Source of the DNA: Pseudomonadales bacterium
GTDB taxonomy: Bacteria > Pseudomonadota > Gammaproteobacteria > Pseudomonadales > Pseudohongiellaceae
Assembly (NCBI GenBank): GCA_022825945.1
Contig: JAJDVS010000063.1
Span: forward strand, 1 to 39,914
Direction of reading: 5' to 3'
Length of the DNA: 39,914 bases
Part shown: in pieces, positions 8,091 to 18,489 of the stretch
Layout: each line of letters opens with the position of its first letter
Position numbering within the stretch: the stretch's first letter is position 1
Notes under the pieces: model-generated
What the model was told of the DNA's origin: nothing
Database searches by the model: none
Seen by the model: the letters and a program-made list of their open reading frames with translations, nothing else
Translations under genes and position numbers: made by a program

Positions 8091-8731
8091 TAACGTCCCG
8101 GTTCCGAATTCCACAGCAGTTTGTGGAGCTGGATTTGCATCCGAACCGGCAGGCGGTCATCAAGTATCCACTGGGCGAGTATTGCGGGCTCAAGTTCGTC
8201 GTGGGAAGGTGAGAACAGGATTTCGTCGACCTTGTCGGCCAATTGATATTCCCCGAGTTGCGCGAGGCTCCATTCGTAGTCCTCGCGGTTGCAGATGACA
8301 AACTTGATCTGGTCGGTCCGCCGCAAGCACCGCAGATTCCGGTACCGGTTGCGGTGTGATTCCCGGGAAGCCGGCGTCTTCAGGTCCATGACGATGCAGA
8401 CCCGTTCATCCACTTCATCCACCGGTATGGCGCCGCTGGTTTCCAGGGAGACCCGGTAGCCCTGGCCGCACAATTCCCGCAACAGGTCGAAACATTCCTT
8501 CTGCGCCAGGGGCTCGCCCCCGGTCACCGTGACATAGCCGCAATTCCAGGCGGCGACCTGGCTGAGTATTTCGTCGATCTGCATCAGTTTGCCGCCGTGA
8601 AAAGCGTAGGCTGTGTCGCAATAGACGCAGCGCAGTGGGCAACCCGTCAGGCGCACGAAAACCGTGGGGATTCCCATGCTGCGGGTCTCGCCCTGGAGCG
8701 AATGGAAAATTTCAGTAATTCTCAGGGACAT
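8090..8731 (-). CDS. queE: 7-carboxy-7-deazaguanine synthase QueE
   Basis: Radical SAM enzyme that converts carboxy-tetrahydropterin to 7-carboxy-7-deazaguanine, the step before QueC. The cluster motif is CPLRCVYCD (CxxxCxxC). Other signatures are EIFHSLQGE at the N-terminus and [10 protein letters not shown] start at MSLRITEIF (8731), because the 16 residues encoded upstream lack homology. About 213 residues. It follows cpoB by 44 bases and overlaps queC by one base, so queE and queC probably form one transcript. Confidence 0.94.
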   Translation of the reverse strand: MSLRITEIFHSLQGETRSMGIPTVFVRLTGCPLRCVYCDTAYAFHGGKLMQIDEILSQVAAWNCGYVTVTGGEPLAQKECFDLLRELCGQGYRVSLETSGAIPVDEVDERVCIVMDLKTPASRESHRNRYRNLRCLRRTDQIKFVICNREDYEWSLAQLGEYQLADKVDEILFSPSHDELEPAILAQWILDDRLPVRMQIQLHKLLWNSEPGR

Positions 8732-8775
8732 GTGATGGCACCGTCCCGCGCCCGACCGGTGTGGCCAATGCTGGG

Positions 8776-9690
8776 TCAATCAAGCGACAGCAGGCGGGTA
8801 TCGGCGAGATTGGCGACACCGGTATTGGGATAGTGGCGCTTGATGTTGTTGTAGATATCCCTGGCCCGGCGGCTGTCGCCAAGGCCCTGAAAGGCCTGCC
8901 CGAGCCCATACATGGCGTCGGGCAGCTTGGGCGAGTCGGCATACTCATTGATGATGATTTCATAAGCCTCCCGGGCTTCTTCGAAACGGTCAAGATAGAG
9001 ATACGACTGGCCTTTCCAGTAGTGGGCATTGCTGACGAAGCGGCCTTCCGGGTAGACGTTCAGATACTGCTCGAATTCAGCGATGGAGCGCTCGAAATCG
9101 GAATTGATCGCCGATTCGTAAGCCATTTGGTAGAGCTGCTGCTCGCTCAATACCGCTGGCTGCAGGGTGGCGGGACGATTGCGCAGGGGCGAGGCCGGCG
9201 CGGGGTCGGTCCCGGTGGTTTCCGCATTCCGCGCTGCGGAAAGCGACACGGAGGAAATATCTGGCTCGACGCTTGCCGGCCGGGTTAGCGCCGGCTCCGG
9301 CGTTTGCCGGGCAGTTTCAGCCGCATCCCCGGGACCGGTGGCGTCAGCAGGGATTGCCGGCGGGAGGCCAGGGGGTTCGGCGGGCGCCGGGGCGCGGTTT
9401 TCGAGATTCTGCAGCCGCTCGTCCAGATTGGTGTAGCGGCTCAGGGAATCCCGCTGCAACCTGCGCAACGAGAAGCCCTGCTCCTCCACCAGGGCGCGCA
9501 GGGCCTGCAATTCGGTGCGTAACTGGTTGTTCTGGTCGAGCAGCAGGGACAGGGCGTCACTATTGGCGCCCTGGGCGGTATTCTGGCCCGGGAACAGGGG
9601 CCGGTCCTGGGGCATGGCCGCTGTCGCCGCAAGCAACAGACAGCCCCCGGCCAGCGTCCTTGAGCCGCGCAGCAGCAGTTTCCCGTTCAT
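8776..9690 (-). CDS. cpoB: Cell division coordinator CpoB (TolA-binding TPR protein, YbgF)
   Basis: Periplasmic protein that links the Tol-Pal machine to peptidoglycan synthesis during constriction. The signal peptide is GSRTLAGGCLLLAATAAMPQ. A coiled-coil segment (about residues 45-95, LLLDQNNQLRTELQALRALV) is the trimerisation region. It is followed by a Pro/Ala-rich linker (about 98-170) and C-terminal tetratricopeptide repeats (YESAINSDFERSIAEFEQYL, AHYWKGQSYLYLDRFEEA, PDAMYGLGQAFQGLGD). The linker is long. The gene follows pal after six bases, the standard last position of the tol-pal cluster. Confidence 0.93.
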   Translation of the reverse strand: MNGKLLLRGSRTLAGGCLLLAATAAMPQDRPLFPGQNTAQGANSDALSLLLDQNNQLRTELQALRALVEEQGFSLRRLQRDSLSRYTNLDERLQNLENRAPAPAEPPGLPPAIPADATGPGDAAETARQTPEPALTRPASVEPDISSVSLSAARNAETTGTDPAPASPLRNRPATLQPAVLSEQQLYQMAYESAINSDFERSIAEFEQYLNVYPEGRFVSNAHYWKGQSYLYLDRFEEAREAYEIIINEYADSPKLPDAMYGLGQAFQGLGDSRRARDIYNNIKRHYPNTGVANLADTRLLSLD

Positions 9691-9696
9691 GGATCC

Positions 9697-10221
9697 TTAC
9701 TGGTCGACGATCTCTACGCGCCGGTTCATGGCATAGGCCGCTTCACTCTGACCTGCTTGTTCCGGTTGTTCCTCGCCGTAGCTCACCACCTCAATCTGCC
9801 CACGGGATGCGCCGTTGACGATGAGATAGTTGAGAATGCCATTCGCCCGCCGCTCGCCGAGCGCGAGATTGTATTCCCGCGTGCCGCGTTCGTCGGCATG
9901 ACCCTCGAGGCGGATGCGAAGGTTCGCATTGGCCGCGAGATTCTGGGCATGAGTGGTCAGCGTTTCACGGTCTTCGGCCTTGAACTCGGCTACGTCAAAG
10001 TCGAAATAGAACACTCTTTGCGCCAGCTGTCTTTCCCTTTCCAACTCCTCCACGGTCGGGCCGGGATCGTCATCGGCGCCGCTGGTGTCAGCCGGGGCGG
10101 GCGTGCTGTCAACGACCTCCGCAGGCGGTTCCGCATCTTCGGTGGAACTGCATGCCGCGAACAGCGCCAGCGTGAACGCGAGCAAGCTCGCCTTGATAAT
10201 CGTATTGCTTTGGGTTCCCAC
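9697..10221 (-). CDS. pal: Peptidoglycan-associated lipoprotein Pal
   Basis: Outer-membrane lipoprotein that binds peptidoglycan and TolB. The start is GTG at 10219-10221, preceded by GGAGGA at an eight-base spacing. It gives MGTQSNTIIKASLLAFTLALFAAC with lipobox LFAAC. The open frame extends further upstream but would bury the signal. An acidic, Pro-rich linker precedes the OmpA-like domain, with FYFDFDVAEF and the peptidoglycan-binding signature HADERGTREYNLALGERRA. About 174 residues. It lies 108 bases after tolB, in a spacer with no visible gene. Confidence 0.95.
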   Translation of the reverse strand: MGTQSNTIIKASLLAFTLALFAACSSTEDAEPPAEVVDSTPAPADTSGADDDPGPTVEELERERQLAQRVFYFDFDVAEFKAEDRETLTTHAQNLAANANLRIRLEGHADERGTREYNLALGERRANGILNYLIVNGASRGQIEVVSYGEEQPEQAGQSEAAYAMNRRVEIVDQ

Positions 10222-10329
10222 TCTCTGAGTCCTCCAACCACCATATGTTGTGTGTGTTCGGCTGCCACTCCTCAACTGAGTCGAATCAACCGGCCCCCAC
10301 TATTCTTTTCGACCGGGTGAGAACAACAT

Positions 10330-11640
10330 TTAGTCCAGGAATGGTGACCACGCGGGTTCTCGCACGTCACCCTCGGCTGATGGTAAACGGAACTTTACCA
10401 GACCGTCAATGGAAACCGCGTCCAAAACGCCCCTCCCCTGATACTTTGTCGCGTACATGATCATGCTGCCGTTAGGCGCCAGGCTCGGCGATTCGTCGAG
10501 CGAGGTATCGGTCAGCGTGATGACCCGCAAAGTCTCGATATTGATGATGGCGATCTGGTAGCTCGGGCTTTGCCTGGTCTCCCGGCGGACATGAATGAGA
10601 TTGACGCCATCGGGCAGAAATCTGGCCTTGGCGCATTGAAAGCAGTCATAGGTCAGCCGCTCCACATCGAAGGAGCTCGCGCCGGGTTCGATCTGGTAGA
10701 TCTGGGGCTGGCCGGTGCGGTCCGACATGAACACGATGGAGCGACCGTCCGGGGTCCAGCTCGGTTCGGTGTCAATGGCGGGATGGTCGGTGACCCGCAT
10801 CAGTTCATTGCTGCGCAGGTCCTGCACATAGATATCGGGGCTGCCGTCCCGGGACAGCACCATGGCGAGCCTGTCGCCATCGGGGGAAAACACCGGCGAG
10901 CTGTTGATTCCCGGATAATTGGTGATCTGGCGGCGCTGGCCCGAGGCGATGTCCTGGATATAGATTCGCGGCCGGTCGGTCTCAAAGGAGACGTAGGCGA
11001 CCTCACTTCCGTCCGGCGACCAGTTCGGAGACATGATGGGCTCCCGGGAGCGCAGCAGCACCTGGGGCCTCTGGCCGTCGTAGTCGGCCTTCTCGAGGCG
11101 AAAGCGGGTTCCATCGGCAGTCGGCTCGGCGACCACATACAGGATCTGCGAGGTGAACGCGCCGCGAGTGCCGGTTACCTGCTCATAGACCACATTGGCG
11201 ATCTCATGGCCGATATCGCGCATCTGGGAAACATTGCCGGCAAGCACTTCGCCCACCAGCCGCAACTCCCGGTTGACGTCGAAAAACTCGTATTGCACCC
11301 GCACCACCTGACTGCCCTGGACGCCGCTGACCTTGCCCACGAGCAGATAGTCCTGGGCCAGCAACTGCCAGTCGCGGAAAAAGACCTCGCGTTCCTCGCT
11401 GGGCATGCTGAGCAGGTTTTCCCTCCCGAGAGCGAGGAATTCACCCACTTGCTCCAGATCGCTGGAAACGATCTCGGCCACGTCTTCGGCGCCAAAGACC
11501 GCGCCATCGGTGGCAAAGGGCACCACGGCGATGGGGATGGGGTCATCCACGCCCTGGGTGATCTGGATACTGAGTTCCGCCGCCGCGGATGCATGGACGG
11601 CAAGCAGCAGGACGGCGAGCAACAGGCGCTTTGGGTTCAA
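10330..11640 (-). CDS. tolB: Tol-Pal system beta-propeller protein TolB
   Basis: Periplasmic component that binds Pal and the TolA C-terminal domain. The signal peptide is MNPKRLLLAVLLLAVHASAAA. An N-terminal alpha/beta domain (IPIAVVPF) is followed by a beta-propeller with repeated SPDG-like blades (NWSPDGSEVAYVS, FSPDGDRLAMVLS, WTPDGRSIVFMSD). The start is a TTG at 11638-11640 that overlaps the tolA stop as TTGA, with GGAGGA upstream inside tolA. The length, 436 residues, is normal. Confidence 0.95.
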   Translation of the reverse strand: MNPKRLLLAVLLLAVHASAAAELSIQITQGVDDPIPIAVVPFATDGAVFGAEDVAEIVSSDLEQVGEFLALGRENLLSMPSEEREVFFRDWQLLAQDYLLVGKVSGVQGSQVVRVQYEFFDVNRELRLVGEVLAGNVSQMRDIGHEIANVVYEQVTGTRGAFTSQILYVVAEPTADGTRFRLEKADYDGQRPQVLLRSREPIMSPNWSPDGSEVAYVSFETDRPRIYIQDIASGQRRQITNYPGINSSPVFSPDGDRLAMVLSRDGSPDIYVQDLRSNELMRVTDHPAIDTEPSWTPDGRSIVFMSDRTGQPQIYQIEPGASSFDVERLTYDCFQCAKARFLPDGVNLIHVRRETRQSPSYQIAIINIETLRVITLTDTSLDESPSLAPNGSMIMYATKYQGRGVLDAVSIDGLVKFRLPSAEGDVREPAWSPFLD

Positions 11641-12470
11641 TTGAGCAGGTCCTCCGGTTGGAAAATCAGGGTCAGGGTGCGGAAGTTCTCATTAAAGACA
11701 TGAATCGGCATCTGTTCGAGTTCGCTGAATGGCTGGGCGCGATACACGGCATTTTCCGCGGACCGGTCGAAGGCTGGGTCACCGCTGGATTCGGCTATGG
11801 CCACATCGGTCACCTCCCCGGTGGGCAGCAGGTTGATGCGCAATACCGCGCGCATGCCATTGCGGGCGCTCGGCGGTCGCGACCAGACTTCCTGCACATA
11901 TTGCTGAATCAGCGCCACGCCGCTTTGCATGACTTCATACTCGGTGCGCGCCGTGGCCGCGGCGGCTTCTTCCTGGCGGCGGCGGCTTTCGGCCTCCTCT
12001 TGCTGCCGGCGGCGCTGCTGCTCGGCGAGTTCCCGCTGCCGCCGCTCTTCCTGTTCGCGTTCCCGCTGGCGCTGCAATTCAAGCAGGCGCCGGCGCTCTT
12101 CCTCATCGAGCAGGCGCTGCTGTTCGAGTTGCCGCTGGCGCAGCTTTTCGGCTTCGGCCTCGCGCTGCCTTTGTTCTTCCTCGATACGCTGCTGCTCCTC
12201 GTCCCGCTGGCGCTGCAATTCCCGCTCGCGCTGCTCCTGGTCGCGCTGGAGCTGGGCCTGCTGCCGCTCGATGCGCTCCCGGGTGAGGGGATTCTCGTCG
12301 ATGAACAGGGACTTGATGATCGTTGGCTGGACCAGTTCCAGATCGTTGGAACTGCTGCTGCTGTTCCAGTAGAGAATGAAGCCCAGGGTAAAGCCATGCA
12401 GCAGGACGGCGATGACCGCCGACAGCGGATAACCGTTGAACCTGACGAGAAAGCGGTAGGAAGCGCTCAT
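11637..12470 (-). CDS. tolA: Cell envelope integrity protein TolA
   Basis: Inner-membrane anchored protein that carries proton-motive energy from TolQR to Pal and TolB. It has one N-terminal membrane helix (about residues 17-36, SAVIAVLLHGFTLGFILYW). A long charged helix rich in Gln, Glu and Arg (about 60-190, with RQREREQEERRQREL-type repeats) follows. The folded C-terminal domain III is about 195-277 (VLRINLLPTGEVTDVAIAES). Low complexity in the middle creates long open frames on the other strand, which are artefacts. It lies 10 bases after tolR. Confidence 0.94.
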   Translation of the reverse strand: MSASYRFLVRFNGYPLSAVIAVLLHGFTLGFILYWNSSSSSNDLELVQPTIIKSLFIDENPLTRERIERQQAQLQRDQEQRERELQRQRDEEQQRIEEEQRQREAEAEKLRQRQLEQQRLLDEEERRRLLELQRQREREQEERRQRELAEQQRRRQQEEAESRRRQEEAAAATARTEYEVMQSGVALIQQYVQEVWSRPPSARNGMRAVLRINLLPTGEVTDVAIAESSGDPAFDRSAENAVYRAQPFSELEQMPIHVFNENFRTLTLIFQPEDLLN

Positions 12471-12480
12471 GGCCAGGGCC

Positions 12481-12924
12481 TCAGGGCAGCCCGGTAAGCG
12501 GCTGGGTGATGAAACTGGGATTGGCCACGCCGGCTCCTCGCAACGCCGTGATCAGGGTGATCATGGACCCCCAGTCCGCGCCGGCGTCGCCTTCGATCAG
12601 CACCTGTATTTCCGGATTGGCGTTCAATATCTGCCCCACCTGGCGGGAAATGGTTTCCAGGTCAAAGGAATCCCGCTCCTCCCCGGTGGGGCCGGTGCTG
12701 AGAAAGTATTCGCCGGCGGCGGTAATGGTTACCACCAGGGTTTGCAGGTTTTCATCGATATCCAGCGGCTCGTTGTCGGCTTCCGGCAACTCCACTTCAA
12801 TGCCCTGATTGAGCAGGGGTGCGGTGATCATGAACACGATCAGCAGCACCAGCATCACATCGATATACGGTACCACGTTGATCTCGCTCATGGGACGGCG
12901 TTTTTTGCGGGTCAGGATTTCCAT
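12481..12924 (-). CDS. tolR: Biopolymer transport protein TolR (ExbD family)
   Basis: Inner-membrane partner of TolQ. One membrane helix near the N-terminus contains the proton-path Asp in YIDVMLVLLIVFMITAPLL, followed by VELPEADNEPL and a periplasmic domain of about 100 residues. The length, 147, is typical. The C-terminus FITQPLTGLP resembles the TolR amphipathic end. It lies 13 bases after tolQ. Confidence 0.95.
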   Translation of the reverse strand: MEILTRKKRRPMSEINVVPYIDVMLVLLIVFMITAPLLNQGIEVELPEADNEPLDIDENLQTLVVTITAAGEYFLSTGPTGEERDSFDLETISRQVGQILNANPEIQVLIEGDAGADWGSMITLITALRGAGVANPSFITQPLTGLP

Positions 12925-12937
12925 GGCCGCGCCCGCG

Positions 12938-13627
12938 TCAACCCGTGGTGTGAATCTGCCGGTGCAGAATGCTGGAAAACTCGTCCGTGAAGGTGATGTA
13001 GCTGCCGGTGACCGATTCCACCTTGGAAGCGTAGCGATTGTAGGCCACCACCGCGGGAATCGCCGCGAACAGGCCGATGGCGGTCACCACCAGCGCTTCG
13101 GCGATTCCCGGAGCAACCACCTGCAGGGTGGCCTGGGCCTGGCTGGCGAGGCCGAGAAAGGCGTTCATGATGCCGATGACCGTGCCGAACAGGCCGATGT
13201 ACGGCGACACCGAACCCACCGTGGCGAGAAAAGCCAGGTGCCGTTCCAGCTTGTCTTCTTCCCGGGAATAGGCCACCCGCATGGCGCGCTGGGCGCCTTC
13301 CATGATCGCTTCCCGGTCGATATTCCCCTGTTGCCGCAGACGCATGAATTCCTTGAATCCCACCCGGAAAATGTTTTCCATGCCCGCCATGGCCATGCCT
13401 TCTTCCTGCATCTGGCTGCCTTCGCGATACAGCACGCCCAAATCGATCCCCGACCAGAAGCGCTCCTCGAAATTGAGTACGGCCTTTTCCGCCGCCGCCA
13501 GCACCAGATAGCGCTGGACGATAATGCACCAGGAAATCACCGATAGCGCAATCAGTATGAAGATGACGATCTGCACCTCGATACTGGCGCCGAAAATCAG
13601 TTGCAATGGTCCGAGCTCTTCACCCAT
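12938..13627 (-). CDS. tolQ: Proton channel protein TolQ (ExbB/MotA family)
   Basis: Three-helix inner-membrane proton channel driving TolA. Helix 1 is [18 protein letters not shown]. Helices 2 and 3 are in [19 protein letters not shown] and [20 protein letters not shown], with the family Thr and Gly positions conserved. 229 residues. Its ATG lies inside the end of ruvB (eight-base overlap, ATGGGTGA). The acyl-CoA thioesterase gene ybgC, usually just before tolQ, is absent. Confidence 0.96.
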   Translation of the reverse strand: MGEELGPLQLIFGASIEVQIVIFILIALSVISWCIIVQRYLVLAAAEKAVLNFEERFWSGIDLGVLYREGSQMQEEGMAMAGMENIFRVGFKEFMRLRQQGNIDREAIMEGAQRAMRVAYSREEDKLERHLAFLATVGSVSPYIGLFGTVIGIMNAFLGLASQAQATLQVVAPGIAEALVVTAIGLFAAIPAVVAYNRYASKVESVTGSYITFTDEFSSILHRQIHTTG

Positions 13628-14702
13628 TAGTGTGTTCCGATCGGTGGCTTTGCTCCTGTGGCGCAGGTTCCTGACTGAACAGGTCTTCCGCCGCCTTCTT
13701 CGGCGACAGGCCGAAATAGCGCCAGGCGTGGGGAGTGGCCACCCGCCCCCGCGGCGTGCGCATGATCAGCCCCTGTTGAATCAGGAAGGGTTCGATAAGG
13801 TCTTCGATGGTATCACGCTCCTCGCCGATGGCCGCCGCCAGACTTTCCACTCCGACCGGCCCACCATCGAACTTGTCGATCATGGTGCGCAGCAGCAGAC
13901 GGTCCCAGCGGTCGCAACCCCGGGGGTCGATATCGAGCATGTCCAGCGCCTTGCCGGCAGAAGTTTCGGTGATCTTTCCGTCTCCGGTCATTTCCGCGAA
14001 ATCCCGCACCCGCCGCAGCAGGCGGTTGGCGACCCGGGGGGTGCCCCGGGAGCGGCCTGCGATTTCCCGGCTGCCGCCGGGGCTGATTTCCGCCTTGAGA
14101 ATCCCCGCCGAGCGGATGACGATCCGACCCAGCTCTTCGGCGCTGTAGAACTCCAGGCGCTGCACAATGCCAAACCGGTCGCGCAGTGGCGAGGTCAGCA
14201 GGCCGGCCCGGGTGGTGGCGCCCACCAGGGTAAATGGCGGCAGGTCCAGCTTGATCGAGCGGGCAGCCGGGCCTTCGCCGATCACGATATCAAGCTGGTT
14301 GTCCTCCATGGCGGGGTAGAGAATTTCCTCGATGGCCGGGCGCAGGCGGTGGATTTCATCAATGAAAAGTACATCGCCCCGGGCAAGATTGGTGAGAATC
14401 GCGGCCAGATCGCCGGACTTTTCCAGCACCGGGCCGGCCGTGCTGCGAATCGCGACCCCCATTTCATTCGCGATAATCCGCGCCAGGGTGGTCTTGCCAA
14501 GCCCCGGCGGGCCGAAAATCAGGGTATGGTCGAGTGATTCCCCCCGCTTGCGGGCGGCGCCGATGAAGATTTCCATCTGCTCCTTCATCTGCTGCTGGCC
14601 GATGTAATCCCGCAAACGCAACGGTCGCAGGGAATCCTGCCGGTCTTCAGGCCCGGCGGCTTCCGGCGCGACGATACGCTGTTCCGGTGTCGACTCGCTC
14701 AT
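13620..14702 (-). CDS. ruvB: Holliday junction branch migration helicase RuvB
   Basis: AAA+ motor of the RuvAB complex. Walker A is [11 protein letters not shown], Walker B is [10 protein letters not shown] and sensor 1 is GATTRAGLL. Arg-finger region and C-terminal winged helix ([19 protein letters not shown]) are present. 360 residues, with a slightly extended C-terminal tail beyond WRYFGL. The start overlaps the ruvA stop as ATGA, and the end overlaps tolQ, so the gene is translationally coupled on both sides. Confidence 0.97.
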   Translation of the reverse strand: MSESTPEQRIVAPEAAGPEDRQDSLRPLRLRDYIGQQQMKEQMEIFIGAARKRGESLDHTLIFGPPGLGKTTLARIIANEMGVAIRSTAGPVLEKSGDLAAILTNLARGDVLFIDEIHRLRPAIEEILYPAMEDNQLDIVIGEGPAARSIKLDLPPFTLVGATTRAGLLTSPLRDRFGIVQRLEFYSAEELGRIVIRSAGILKAEISPGGSREIAGRSRGTPRVANRLLRRVRDFAEMTGDGKITETSAGKALDMLDIDPRGCDRWDRLLLRTMIDKFDGGPVGVESLAAAIGEERDTIEDLIEPFLIQQGLIMRTPRGRVATPHAWRYFGLSPKKAAEDLFSQEPAPQEQSHRSEHTNG

Positions 14703-15319
14703 GGACGCCCTCTCTTGCCGGGCGCCATGCCCCGCAATGCCAGACGAATCAGTTCTTCGGTGCTTTGCGCCGCCGGGTTTTCGCGTTCAATGCGGGCGAT
14801 CACCCGTGCCGCCTGTTGCGGCTTGTAGCCGAGGCTCACCAGGGCCGCGGCGGCTTCGCCGCTGCCGCCCGGGGCTGGCGCGGCGACACCCTGGGGCAGG
14901 GGAATCATGCCGCCCCATTCGTCGAGGCGGTCCCGCAATTCCACTACGATCCGCTCCGCGGTGCGTTTGCCGATTCCGGGCACGGAACTGAGCCTGGCGG
15001 TATCCCCCGCCTGCACCGCGGCGGCAAGTTCGCCGGCGTTCATGCCGGAAAGCAACGCCAGGGCAAGCCGGGGGCCGACACCATTGACCCGGATCAGATG
15101 CCGGAACAGCGCCTTGTCGGCGGAATCGGGAAAGCCGAAGAGCACCTGGGCGTCCTCGCGCACCACCAGATGGGTGTGCAGGACGACCTCGGCGCCGGCA
15201 TCCGGCAACTTGTCGAAAGCGCTCAGGGGAAGCTGCACTTCGTAGCCCACGCCGCCGGCAAGGACCAGGGCTTCCGCCGGCTGCTTGCGGATCAATTTCC
15301 CGCGAAGCTGGCCTATCAT
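14699..15319 (-). CDS. ruvA: Holliday junction DNA-binding protein RuvA
   Basis: Tetrameric junction-binding subunit. The OB-fold N-terminus is [14 protein letters not shown]. Two helix-hairpin-helix motifs are visible ([17 protein letters not shown] and [19 protein letters not shown]), and domain III that contacts RuvB is at the end ([20 protein letters not shown]). 206 residues. ATGA overlaps on both sides (ruvC stop and ruvB start) show a tightly coupled ruvCAB operon. Confidence 0.97.
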   Translation of the reverse strand: MIGQLRGKLIRKQPAEALVLAGGVGYEVQLPLSAFDKLPDAGAEVVLHTHLVVREDAQVLFGFPDSADKALFRHLIRVNGVGPRLALALLSGMNAGELAAAVQAGDTARLSSVPGIGKRTAERIVVELRDRLDEWGGMIPLPQGVAAPAPGGSGEAAAALVSLGYKPQQAARVIARIERENPAAQSTEELIRLALRGMAPGKRGRP

Positions 15320-15837
15320 GGCCGGTATCGCCCGCGGCTCCAGGAGCGCGCAATCGCCTCTCCCAATGGGCTGCGGCCGCTGTGGGCATGACAGATGGCT
15401 ACTGCGAGGGCGTCGGCGGCGTCTTCGGCGATATCGTCGTCAAGCTGCAAGAGTACTTTCACCATGTGCTGCACCTGCTCCTTGCCGGCTGCGCCGTTAC
15501 CCGCCAGCGCCTGCTTCACCTTGCGCGCGGAATACTCAACCACCGGCATGCCATTGAACCGGCAGGCAACCATCGCGCTGCCCCGGGCCTGGCCCAGCTT
15601 CAGCGCCGAGGCGGCGTTGCGGCCCATGAATACTTCTTCCACCGCCGCCTGGTTTGGTTCGTATTCCTCGACCACCCGGCGCAGATTGCTGAAGATTTCC
15701 CACAGCCGCTCGGGATGCCCGGGCTGCTCCAGCCGGATGCAGCCATGGCCCAGGTGCTCCAGCCGCTCCGGATACGATTTGACGATTCCCCAGCCGGTTA
15801 CCCGGGAACCTGGATCAATGCCGATAATGATGCTCAC
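15316..15837 (-). CDS. ruvC: Crossover junction endodeoxyribonuclease RuvC
   Basis: Resolves Holliday junctions. The four acidic catalytic positions are visible: Asp in IIGIDPGSRVTGWG, Glu in AAVEEVFMGRN, and two Asp in EDAADALAVAICH. 173 residues. The start codon is GTG at 15835-15837. It follows yebC by 36 bases and overlaps ruvA by four bases. No SOS box is visible directly upstream, so this operon may not be SOS-controlled locally. Confidence 0.97.
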   Translation of the reverse strand: MSIIIGIDPGSRVTGWGIVKSYPERLEHLGHGCIRLEQPGHPERLWEIFSNLRRVVEEYEPNQAAVEEVFMGRNAASALKLGQARGSAMVACRFNGMPVVEYSARKVKQALAGNGAAGKEQVQHMVKVLLQLDDDIAEDAADALAVAICHAHSGRSPLGEAIARSWSRGRYRP

Positions 15838-15873
15838 GCTTGGTTATCGGCAAGAAGCGGAGGAAAAAAAGAA

Positions 15874-16632
15874 TCAGTTTGCTGAATCTTGCAATTGGTC
15901 AGCGACTTCAGGCGGGACTCTCGCGTTCGACCAGGCATTTTGCACGTCGTCCAGATCTTCCAGATGCTCAAGCAGCTTCAACAGGGTGCTTGCGGAGTCG
16001 AGGTCGAGTTCCACTTCGGTGGAAGGCAGCATGGCCATTTCCGCATCGATGAAATCGAGACCCGCGGCATGGAAGGCATCCTGCACTGCGCCAAAGTCTT
16101 CCAGGCTGGTATGCACCTCGACGCCGCCGTCTTCGGTTTCAGCTACATCATCCGCGCCGGCTTCCAGGGCGACTTCCATGATGCGCTCCTCATCCTTGCC
16201 GGCGGCAAAGGCGATCACGCCGGTGCGGCTGAACAGATAGGCTACCGAACCGCTGGTGCCGAGCGAACCGCCGAATTTGGCGAAACCGTGGCGAACTTCA
16301 GCGGCGGTGCGGTTGCGATTGTCGCTGAGGCAGTCGAGAAAGATGGCCACGCCGCCGGGGCCGTAGCCCTCGTAGGCGAGTTCCTCCATATCCTCGCCGC
16401 CGGCGGCGCCGGAGCCCCGGGCAATCGCCCGATCGATGGTATCCCGGGGCATATTCGCCCCAAGCGCCTTGTCCACCGCCGCCCGCAGCCGGGGATTGTC
16501 GTCCGGCGAGTCGCCGCCAAGCCTGGCGGCGACGGTGAGTTCACGGATGATCTTGGTGAAAATCTTGCCGCGCCTGGCGTCCTGTCCCGCCTTGCGGTGC
16601 TTGATATTGGCCCATTTGCTATGACCCGCCAT
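15874..16632 (-). CDS. yebC: YebC/PmpR family protein (TACO1 family)
   Basis: A conserved protein described as a DNA-binding regulator in some bacteria and, more recently, as a ribosome-associated factor for proline-rich stretches. The N-terminus [23 protein letters not shown] is the family signature, and [19 protein letters not shown] is also conserved. 252 residues, the normal length. It lies between aspS (16 bases upstream) and ruvC, its usual position in gammaproteobacteria. Confidence 0.95.
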   Translation of the reverse strand: MAGHSKWANIKHRKAGQDARRGKIFTKIIRELTVAARLGGDSPDDNPRLRAAVDKALGANMPRDTIDRAIARGSGAAGGEDMEELAYEGYGPGGVAIFLDCLSDNRNRTAAEVRHGFAKFGGSLGTSGSVAYLFSRTGVIAFAAGKDEERIMEVALEAGADDVAETEDGGVEVHTSLEDFGAVQDAFHAAGLDFIDAEMAMLPSTEVELDLDSASTLLKLLEHLEDLDDVQNAWSNARVPPEVADQLQDSAN

Positions 16633-16648
16633 GCTGGAGGATTCCCGC

Positions 16649-18415
16649 TCAGGCCTGGGGCGGCCGCGACCGGATGTGCAATTCGCGCAACTGGGTTGCG
16701 GATACCTCGCCCGGCGCCGCTGTCAGCGGGCAGGACGCCGACTGGGTCTTGGGGAAAGGAATCACATCGCGGATCGAATTCGCGCCGCAAAGCAGCATGG
16801 CCAGCCGGTCCAGGCCAAAGGCGATGCCACCATGGGGCGGGCAGCCATAGCGCAGGGCGGAAAGCAGAAAGCCGAACTTGCGCTGGGCCTCTTTGGCGCC
16901 GATGCCAAGCAGTTCGAACACCGCCTGCTGCATGTCGGGCTGGGAAATGCGGATGGAGCCGCCGCCGAGTTCCACGCCATTCAGCACCATGTCATAGGCC
17001 CTGGACAGGGCTTCCAGCGGTTTATCCCGCAGTTCTCCGACGCTGCAGGATGGCGCTGTAAAGGGGTGGTGCAATGGCGTCAAGCTGCCGTCTCCGGCGG
17101 TTTCGAACATGGGAAAATCGACTACCCACAGGGGCTTCCAGCCTTCCTGCGCCAGGCCCAGGTCCCGGGCCACCCGCAGCCGCAGGGCGCCGAGGGATTC
17201 ATTGACCACCGCGACCTTGTCGGCGCCAAAGAAGATAATGTCGCCGGATTCTGCGGCGCTGGCATCAAGCAACCCCTGGATCGTCTGGTCATCCATGAAT
17301 TTCACGATGGGCGACTGCAGGCCTTCCCGGCCCAGGGCCGCATTGTTCAGCTTGATCCAGGCGAGCCCGCCGGCGCCCCGCTTGCGAACGAAATCGGTGT
17401 AATCGTCGATTTGCTTGCGACTCAATGCCGCGCCGCCGGGAACGCGCAGGGCGGCCACCCGGCAGCCATCGCGGCGGGCGGGTTCGCGAAATACCTTGAA
17501 ATCCACCTCGCGCATCAGTTCCGCCAGATCGACGAACTCGAGATCCACGCGCAGGTCGGGCTTGTCGGAGCCGTAACGCCGCAGGGCTTCGGCATGGCTC
17601 ATACGGGCGAATGGCCCGAGTTCCACCTGGATCGTTTCAGCGAATACCTGGCGGATCAGCCCTTCCATGGCCGACATCACCTGTTCTTCGCCGACAAAGG
17701 ACATTTCCACATCAATCTGGGTGAACTCCGGCTGGCGGTCGGCGCGCAGGTCCTCGTCGCGAAAACAACGGGCGATCTGGTAGTAGCGGTCGAGTCCCGC
17801 CACCATGAGAATCTGCTTGAACAACTGGGGCGATTGCGGCAGGGCGAAGAATCGCGAGGGATGGGTGCGGCTGGGCACCAGATAGTCCCGGGCGCCTTCC
17901 GGCGTCGCCCGGGTCAGCAGGGGCGTTTCGGTTTCCAGAAAGCCGTGCTCGTCCAGATAGCCGCGCACCGCCCGGGTGAGCCGGGAGCGGAAGCGCATGC
18001 GCTCGGCCATTTCCGGCCGGCGCAGGTCGATATAGCGATAGCGCAGGCGAATGTCCTCGCCGGCCTCCACGTATTCATCGACGGGAATCGGCGTGGTGTC
18101 AGCCGCGTTGAGAATTTCGAGTTCCCCGCCAAGAACTTCGACCTTGCCCGTGGACATGTCGGGGTTCACCGTGCCTTGCGGCCGGGAGCGAACCCTACCG
18201 GCAATTCGGATCACGTACTCGTTGCGAACCTGTTCGGCAATGGCGAAACTTTCCGGCGTGTCCGGGTCGAACACCACCTGGGCGACGCCTTCCCGATCCC
18301 GAAGATCAAGAAAAATCACCCCGCCATGGTCGCGCCGCCGGTGCACCCAGCCACAAAGCGCAAGCTCCGCGCCAACATGGGATTCGTTCAATTCTCCACA
18401 ATAATGACTGCGCAT
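16649..18415 (-). CDS. aspS: Aspartyl-tRNA synthetase
   Basis: Class IIb synthetase charging tRNA-Asp. An N-terminal OB-fold anticodon domain ([22 protein letters not shown]) is followed by motif 2 ([18 protein letters not shown]), the bacterial GAD insertion domain (about residues 300-410) and motif 3 ([16 protein letters not shown]). 588 residues, standard for the bacterial type. Whether it also charges tRNA-Asn cannot be judged from this window. It heads the minus-strand run and diverges from the Zur-box locus across a family 1 repeat. Confidence 0.97.
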   Translation of the reverse strand: MRSHYCGELNESHVGAELALCGWVHRRRDHGGVIFLDLRDREGVAQVVFDPDTPESFAIAEQVRNEYVIRIAGRVRSRPQGTVNPDMSTGKVEVLGGELEILNAADTTPIPVDEYVEAGEDIRLRYRYIDLRRPEMAERMRFRSRLTRAVRGYLDEHGFLETETPLLTRATPEGARDYLVPSRTHPSRFFALPQSPQLFKQILMVAGLDRYYQIARCFRDEDLRADRQPEFTQIDVEMSFVGEEQVMSAMEGLIRQVFAETIQVELGPFARMSHAEALRRYGSDKPDLRVDLEFVDLAELMREVDFKVFREPARRDGCRVAALRVPGGAALSRKQIDDYTDFVRKRGAGGLAWIKLNNAALGREGLQSPIVKFMDDQTIQGLLDASAAESGDIIFFGADKVAVVNESLGALRLRVARDLGLAQEGWKPLWVVDFPMFETAGDGSLTPLHHPFTAPSCSVGELRDKPLEALSRAYDMVLNGVELGGGSIRISQPDMQQAVFELLGIGAKEAQRKFGFLLSALRYGCPPHGGIAFGLDRLAMLLCGANSIRDVIPFPKTQSASCPLTAAPGEVSATQLRELHIRSRPPQA

Positions 18416-18489
18416 CCCGCCATCCAGTCTGCCGCTCCAAATCGGGCGGCAAATTATAGCGCGTGGGGCGATTCCCGGTAACTCCGCCT

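Noticed and set aside
16631-18481. 616-residue open frame on the plus strand opposite aspS
   Set aside because: It is a shadow of a strongly conserved synthetase in GC-rich DNA, with low-complexity composition and no domain. The same applies to long frames opposite prc (3136-4665), rne (20684-21757), topA (31300-33501), and pyrD plus the receptor (36742-38547).
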